Shown: positions 4,026-7,664 of the stretch, piece after piece
Layout of the letters: every line of letters starts with the position of its first letter
Position numbering within the stretch: the stretch's first letter is position 1
NCBI GenBank assembly: GCA_900548315.1
Contig: URJU01000104.1
Location: 1-7,664 of the forward strand
Source of the DNA: an uncultured Coprococcus sp.
GTDB lineage: Bacteria; Bacillota; Clostridia; Lachnospirales; Lachnospiraceae
Reading direction: 5' to 3'
DNA: 7,664 bases
The notes under the pieces: generated by a model
Told to the model about the DNA's origin: nothing
Databases searched by the model: none
What the model saw: the letters and a program-made list of their open reading frames with translations, nothing else
Translations under genes and position numbers: made by a program

Positions 4026-6320
4026 TCACTCTTCCGGCATGGACATAAGAATCTTCTCCGGTGTGATCGGCAGTTCTCTGTGCCATACACCTGTCGCCCT
4101 GTATATGGCATGTGCAATAGCAGGTGCCGGAGTGTTGATAACTATTTCTCCTATCGATTTGGCTCCAAAAGGTCCTGTAGGCTCATAGCTGTTTTCAAAT
4201 TCCACTCTCAAATGCCCCATATCAAGACGGGTTGGTATCTTGTATTGCATAAAACTCGACTCTATCGGGCATCCCTTCGCATTGTAGGTGATGTTCTCAA
4301 ACAGAGTGTGTCCTATTCCCTGGACTATGCCTCCCTCTGCCTGAACACGTGCCAGTGCTGGGTTTATGGCTATGCCACAATCCACGACTGCAGCATAATC
4401 CAGTATCTTCACTTCTCCTGTATATCTATCAAGTTCTATCTCAACCATTCCGACCATATATGGAGGAGGTGAAACCGGAGATGAATGAGAGACTGTGGCT
4501 ACAGCAGCAATATCATTTGCGACCTGATCCTTAACACTTATATCAGCCAAAGAAACGCTTTGATCTGTTCCTGTCCTATATGCCCTGCCATTTTCGAAAT
4601 ACATTTCATCCTGTTCACATCCAAGCATTCCTGCTGCAATTGCGCACAGTTTCTTCTTCAATTTATCACATGCTAGCTCCACAGCCTTTCCTGTTACATA
4701 CGTAGTGGATGAAGCATATGAGCCGGAATCATACGGTGAAGCATCTGTGTCTGCTCCAAATACCGCCACGTCATCAACCGAGCAGTCCATGCACTCCGCA
4801 ACCATCTGTGCAAGGATAGTATCACATCCGGTTCCCATATCTGCAGCACCAATTATCAGGTTAAATGTACCATCATCCGCAAGCTTGACCGTTGCAGATC
4901 CTACATCCACATTCGATATACAAGAACCCTGCATGGCCATTGCCACTCCTGCAGCCCTGACTTTTCCGTTTCCCATGTCCCTGACAGGGTATTTATCATC
5001 CCAGTTAAATATCTCCTTGCATCTGGCCATACATCTGTCAAGAGCACACGCATTTGCCGTTTCACCATAATACGCAGGCATCTTCATTCCCTCGCGCAGC
5101 ATATTCTGCTCACGGATCACAGTCGGATCTATCCCCAGTTTCTCCGCAAGCTCATTCACCGCAGACTCAAGTGCGAAGATTCCCTGCGTAGCTCCATATC
5201 CTCTGTATGCGCCGGCCGCCATGGTGTTCGTATATACAACATCATATCCAAACCTATATGCCTCAAGACCCCCTGTATATAACGGGATGGACTTATGCCC
5301 GCTAAGTCCGACTGTTGTAGGTCCATGCTCCCCATACGCTCCAGTATTGGACAGCGTATACAGATCAAGTCCTCTTATATGTCCATCGCGGTCTGCTCCC
5401 AGACGGACTCTCACCTCCATCTCATGGCGCGGTGAACCTGCGATCTGACTTTCCTGTCTCGTAAATATGATCTTAGCCGCACGTCCGGTCTTCATGGTCA
5501 CAAATGCAGGATACACCTCACTTACCGCTGTCTGCTTTGCTCCAAATCCGCCTCCTATACGTGGTTTTTCCACTCTGATCCTGCTCTTTGGAATGCCAAG
5601 CGCTCTTGACAGAATACGACGTACATGAAACACGATCTGTGTAGAAGAAATTACATGAAGCCTTCCATAACGGTCAAGGTGTGTATACGTTCGAAAAGTC
5701 TCCATCATAGCCTGGTTAAAGGCTCTCATATGATATCTGTTCTCCAGCACCTCATCACAGTCAGCTATAACAGCATCAACATCGCCATCACCGCCTACAT
5801 CGCTTGCTATCAGGTTGCGTTTTGGATCGCCACCTACCTGAACCGGCGGAAACCAGTCGTCCTCAGGATGAACCAATATATCATTATCCTTTGCCTTGCG
5901 GAAATCCAGAACAGGCTCTAGAATTTTGTATTTAACCTTTATGAGTTTCATAGCCTTGATTGCTGACTTTTCATCCTCAGCTGCTATGATGGCAACCACA
6001 TCACCCACACACCTCACATGGCGGTCCATAATAAGTCTGTCATACGGTGACGGCTCAGGATATGTCTGTCCTGCTATTGCAAACCGGCTATTTGGCACAT
6101 CCTGCCATGTGTAAATATCTACTATTCCGGGTATTTTTTTTGCTATGGAGACATTTATATCCTCCACAATGGCATTCGCATGTGGACTGCGAAGCAGTTT
6201 CACAACAAGTGCATCACCGGGAGTGATATCATCCACATATACCGGTTTGCCAAGAAGTAACTGCATAGAATCTTTTTTTCTAACGGATTTATTAACTACA
6301 TTATATTTTTTATGTTCCAT
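4026..6320 (-). CDS. Xanthine dehydrogenase-family molybdopterin-binding (catalytic) subunit
   Basis: A 764-residue protein, close in length to E. coli XdhA. An N-terminal aldehyde oxidase/xanthine dehydrogenase a/b hammerhead domain (about 20-135) precedes the molybdopterin-binding region. Landmarks are NQAMMET (202-208), GGGFGAKQ (256-263), AYRGYGATQG with R373 (371-380), MGTGCDTILAQ (495-505), DSGSYASSTTYVTGKA (531-546) and the GAKSIGE loop (719-725). E725 occupies the position of the catalytic glutamate of xanthine oxidase (bovine Glu1261). R373 matches the substrate-orienting arginine (bovine Arg880). The family hydroxylates purines, aldehydes or N-heterocycles using a water-derived oxygen at a Mo-pterin centre. 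Both key residues and the adjacent nucleobase permease favour a purine, but nicotinate- or other heterocycle-hydroxylase activity remains possible. AGGGG spans the stop of the [2Fe-2S] gene 12 bases upstream, giving a close operon link. The enzyme is cytoplasmic: no twin-arginine signal is present. Confidence 0.92.
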   Translation of the reverse strand: MEHKKYNVVNKSVRKKDSMQLLLGKPVYVDDITPGDALVVKLLRSPHANAIVEDINVSIAKKIPGIVDIYTWQDVPNSRFAIAGQTYPEPSPYDRLIMDRHVRCVGDVVAIIAAEDEKSAIKAMKLIKVKYKILEPVLDFRKAKDNDILVHPEDDWFPPVQVGGDPKRNLIASDVGGDGDVDAVIADCDEVLENRYHMRAFNQAMMETFRTYTHLDRYGRLHVISSTQIVFHVRRILSRALGIPKSRIRVEKPRIGGGFGAKQTAVSEVYPAFVTMKTGRAAKIIFTRQESQIAGSPRHEMEVRVRLGADRDGHIRGLDLYTLSNTGAYGEHGPTTVGLSGHKSIPLYTGGLEAYRFGYDVVYTNTMAAGAYRGYGATQGIFALESAVNELAEKLGIDPTVIREQNMLREGMKMPAYYGETANACALDRCMARCKEIFNWDDKYPVRDMGNGKVRAAGVAMAMQGSCISNVDVGSATVKLADDGTFNLIIGAADMGTGCDTILAQMVAECMDCSVDDVAVFGADTDASPYDSGSYASSTTYVTGKAVELACDKLKKKLCAIAAGMLGCEQDEMYFENGRAYRTGTDQSVSLADISVKDQVANDIAAVATVSHSSPVSPPPYMVGMVEIELDRYTGEVKILDYAAVVDCGIAINPALARVQAEGGIVQGIGHTLFENITYNAKGCPIESSFMQYKIPTRLDMGHLRVEFENSYEPTGPFGAKSIGEIVINTPAPAIAHAIYRATGVWHRELPITPEKILMSMPEE

Positions 6321-6332
6321 GAGTTCACCCCT

Positions 6333-6803
6333 TTACTGTCTGTCATCTGCAGGAATTCTACTGTCTAAGTAATTTCGGATTCCCCTCAGTTGTCCCTCAT
6401 ATCCGGAACATCTGCACAGATTCCCGGCAAGATATGCCCTGATCTCATCATCCGATGGATCGGGATTTTCCCTGAGAAGAGCTATTGTATTCATCACAAA
6501 ACCCGGGTTGCAGAAACCACATTGATCAGCACCCTGATCAGCAATGAACCCGGCAAATTCTGCCGCCTCATCCTGAAGACCCTCAAGGGTCTGCACATCG
6601 TGTCCATCCGCCCTGGCGGCAAGCATCGAACAGGAAAGGACAGGAGTCTGATCCATAAGCACTGTACACAGGCCGCAATTGGACGTCTCACAGCCGCGTT
6701 TCACACTATAACAGCCATGATCACGTAGAAAATCTATAAGGAGCATATCAGGAGCTATATTTCCCGAGACGAATTTCCCATTTAATTTAATTTTTATTTC
6801 CAC
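6333..6803 (-). CDS. Xanthine dehydrogenase-family [2Fe-2S] subunit, GTG start
   Basis: A 156-residue electron-transfer subunit with two iron-sulfur domains. The N-terminal plant-ferredoxin-like cluster is held by C38, C43, C46 (CETSNCGLC) and C58. The C-terminal helical domain carries the second cluster, with C95 and C98 (CGFC), C130 and C132 (CRC). All eight ligands are present, and the length matches E. coli XdhC (about 159). It relays electrons from the Mo-pterin to FAD. The start is GTG at 6803: AGGAGGAG lies inside the 3' end of the FAD gene with 5 bases of spacing. The start overlaps that gene's stop by 10 bases (6794-6803), which suggests translational coupling and stoichiometric synthesis. 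The stop lies 12 bases before the Mo subunit start. Confidence 0.94.
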   Translation of the reverse strand: MEIKIKLNGKFVSGNIAPDMLLIDFLRDHGCYSVKRGCETSNCGLCTVLMDQTPVLSCSMLAARADGHDVQTLEGLQDEAAEFAGFIADQGADQCGFCNPGFVMNTIALLRENPDPSDDEIRAYLAGNLCRCSGYEGQLRGIRNYLDSRIPADDRQ

Positions 6804-7594
6804 TGCTGCTCCTCCTCAATCTTTTTCAATAATCTCTGTCCAAGCACACGTATCAGACGGCTTCTGTATTCTGCGCCAGCACGATGATTGCTTCCAACCG
6901 GAACCTTGTCAGAAACCCAATTGGCAAATGCTTTCTCTGTCTCATCTGAAAGTCCCCCTGTGAGCAAGCCTTCTTCATCCAGAACAAGCATCGCCCTTCC
7001 AGGTCTTGCTCCCACAGCCAGACGGTATTCTCCATCCACGCATGAGGCTGAACAGGCAATGACAGGGAAATCTGTTCTCTGATTGCGGACTGATGCATAA
7101 GCAAAAACTCCGGGAGTTTTCCTGATGATCAGATGTACAATCACGTCCCTGTCCTGTTTCATGCCAACAAATTCCCTGAGAGGAATCATACCACCATGAT
7201 AAAGCTCTACAAATGCATCCATAGCTAAAAAAACTGTCAGAATGTCTGAAAACCCGAAACGTCCCCATATGCTTCCGCCAATCGTTGCGAGATTTCGGAA
7301 CTGAACTCCCACAATATCCTTCACCGCTTCGCATACTGCACCATGTGTATATTTGTTTAATCCGTCATGCAGCTCTATCTGACGGAGTGATGTCATTGCA
7401 CCAATAATGAATTCGTCTTCTTTTTCTTCAATCTTATCAAGTCCCAGATCACACATATCTATGGCTGTCTGTATCAGGCGATCCTGCATTTTTGTCCAGA
7501 GCATTCCTCCGATAATACAGCTTCCCTTTTTCTGATTCAGTTCATATGCCTCATCAATACTTTGTGCGCGTACATAATTCTGTATTGTTACCAT
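6794..7594 (-). CDS. Xanthine dehydrogenase-family FAD-binding subunit
   Basis: A 266-residue subunit of the CoxM/XdhB family that binds FAD and passes electrons to NAD+ or another acceptor. FAD-loop landmarks are IIGGMLWTKM (27-36), in place of the more usual AGGTDL, then IIGAMTSLRQIE (63-74), and the FRNLATIGGS loop (99-108) that holds the diphosphate. A C-terminal substrate-channel domain follows, with AEYRSRL (241-247). The annotatable ATG at 7612 would add six residues. I chose ATG 7594 because AAAAGGAG precedes it by 5 bases, and the upstream ATG has only about 11 bases of genomic DNA before the adapter. The gene order FAD, [2Fe-2S], Mo follows the CO-dehydrogenase/xanthine-dehydrogenase gene pattern. 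Upstream promoter and any earlier operon genes, such as cofactor-maturation factors, are lost at the contig end. E. coli naming would call these xdhB, xdhC and xdhA for FAD, Fe-S and Mo subunits respectively. Confidence 0.93.
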   Translation of the reverse strand: MVTIQNYVRAQSIDEAYELNQKKGSCIIGGMLWTKMQDRLIQTAIDMCDLGLDKIEEKEDEFIIGAMTSLRQIELHDGLNKYTHGAVCEAVKDIVGVQFRNLATIGGSIWGRFGFSDILTVFLAMDAFVELYHGGMIPLREFVGMKQDRDVIVHLIIRKTPGVFAYASVRNQRTDFPVIACSASCVDGEYRLAVGARPGRAMLVLDEEGLLTGGLSDETEKAFANWVSDKVPVGSNHRAGAEYRSRLIRVLGQRLLKKIEEEQQWK

Positions 7595-7599
7595 AAAAG

Positions 7600-7607
7600 C
7601 TCCTTTT
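7600..7607 (-). promoter_or_regulatory. Ribosome binding site that fixes the FAD-subunit start
   Basis: AAAAGGAG on the minus strand, 5 bases before the ATG at 7594-7592. It lies downstream of the alternative in-frame ATG at 7612, so the shorter protein is the likely product. Confidence 0.8.
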
Positions 7608-7623
7608 AACATATAAACATAAT

Positions 7624-7664
7624 CTGTCTCTTATACACATCTGACGCTGCCGACGATAAGGCTC
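7624..7664 (-). other. Nextera Read-1 adapter (reverse complement) with complete i5 index; artefact
   Basis: Bases 7624-7642 are the reverse complement of the Tn5 mosaic end (CTGTCTCTTATACACATCT), and 7643-7656 (GACGCTGCCGACGA) complete the Nextera Read-1 adapter. The last eight bases, TAAGGCTC, read GAGCCTTA on the other strand, which from memory is Nextera XT v2 index S521. This is the sequence expected when a Read-2 read runs through a short insert. The genomic DNA ends at or just before 7623. Confidence 0.98.

Noticed and set aside
6794..6803. Gene overlap as a possible frameshift between FAD and [2Fe-2S] subunits
   Set aside because: Both proteins are complete with their own motifs and lengths, and a GTG start with a strong ribosome binding site explains the overlap as translational coupling.
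1..7664. 39-bp terminal inverted repeats bounding the window, suggesting a complete transposon or integrative element
   Set aside because: The repeats are exactly the Illumina Nextera adapter including the Tn5 mosaic end and index, and there is no transposase or integrase between them.

Overview
This is a complete 7.66 kb contig from a draft or metagenome assembly. It is bounded at both ends by untrimmed Illumina Nextera (Tn5) adapter sequence, at 1-39 and 7624-7664. Real genomic DNA runs from about 40 to 7623, and both ends are sequencing artefacts rather than biological boundaries. Every gene I can support lies on the minus strand, so the biological order reads from right to left. Strong AGGAG-type ribosome binding sites, AT-rich spacers, a classical intrinsic terminator and the protein families together suggest a low-to-moderate GC Gram-positive anaerobe. 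A gut Clostridia/Lachnospiraceae member is the best guess. This is inference from sequence style, not a database match.

Right part (about 7594 to 2565), purine-type catabolic operon. Three adjacent genes encode a molybdenum hydroxylase of the xanthine dehydrogenase family in separate subunits: FAD-binding (6794-7594), two-[2Fe-2S] (6333-6803, GTG start, 10-base overlap with the previous gene) and molybdopterin-binding catalytic (4026-6320). An NCS2-family nucleobase permease (2565-3956) follows after 69 bases. Together they form a plausible uptake-and-oxidation module: the permease imports a purine such as xanthine, hypoxanthine or urate, the Mo subunit hydroxylates it, and electrons pass through the two iron-sulfur clusters to FAD. 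Substrate and reaction direction are not proven by the sequence.

Middle part (2512 to 674), possible signalling module. A 348-residue protein joins an N-terminal ADP-ribose-binding macro domain to a C-terminal helical region that looks like an XRE-type helix-turn-helix with an extension. It starts 52 bases after the permease stop and is probably transcribed with the purine operon; a hairpin sits in the gap. A strong intrinsic terminator (1423-1447) ends that unit. Just beyond it, with a perfect TATAAT -10 hexamer, begins a stand-alone von Willebrand A protein with an intact MIDAS metal site (674-1345).

Left part (673 to 40). A 13-bp perfect inverted repeat (613-651) overlaps the -35 element of a good promoter (TTGATT-17-TATAAT). 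That promoter faces a small unrecognised 58-residue ORF that probably uses a TTG start (353-529). A gene-free stretch of about 270 bases (80-352) follows, with possible promoter and dyad elements. The contig then breaks after the first 13 codons of a ROK-family kinase/regulator gene (40-79).

The most interesting features are the macro-HTH fusion beside a MIDAS VWA protein, the coupling of that fusion to a purine oxidation operon, and the small TTG-start ORF with its hairpin-overlapped promoter. I found no CRISPR array, tRNA, rRNA, transposase or phage gene.
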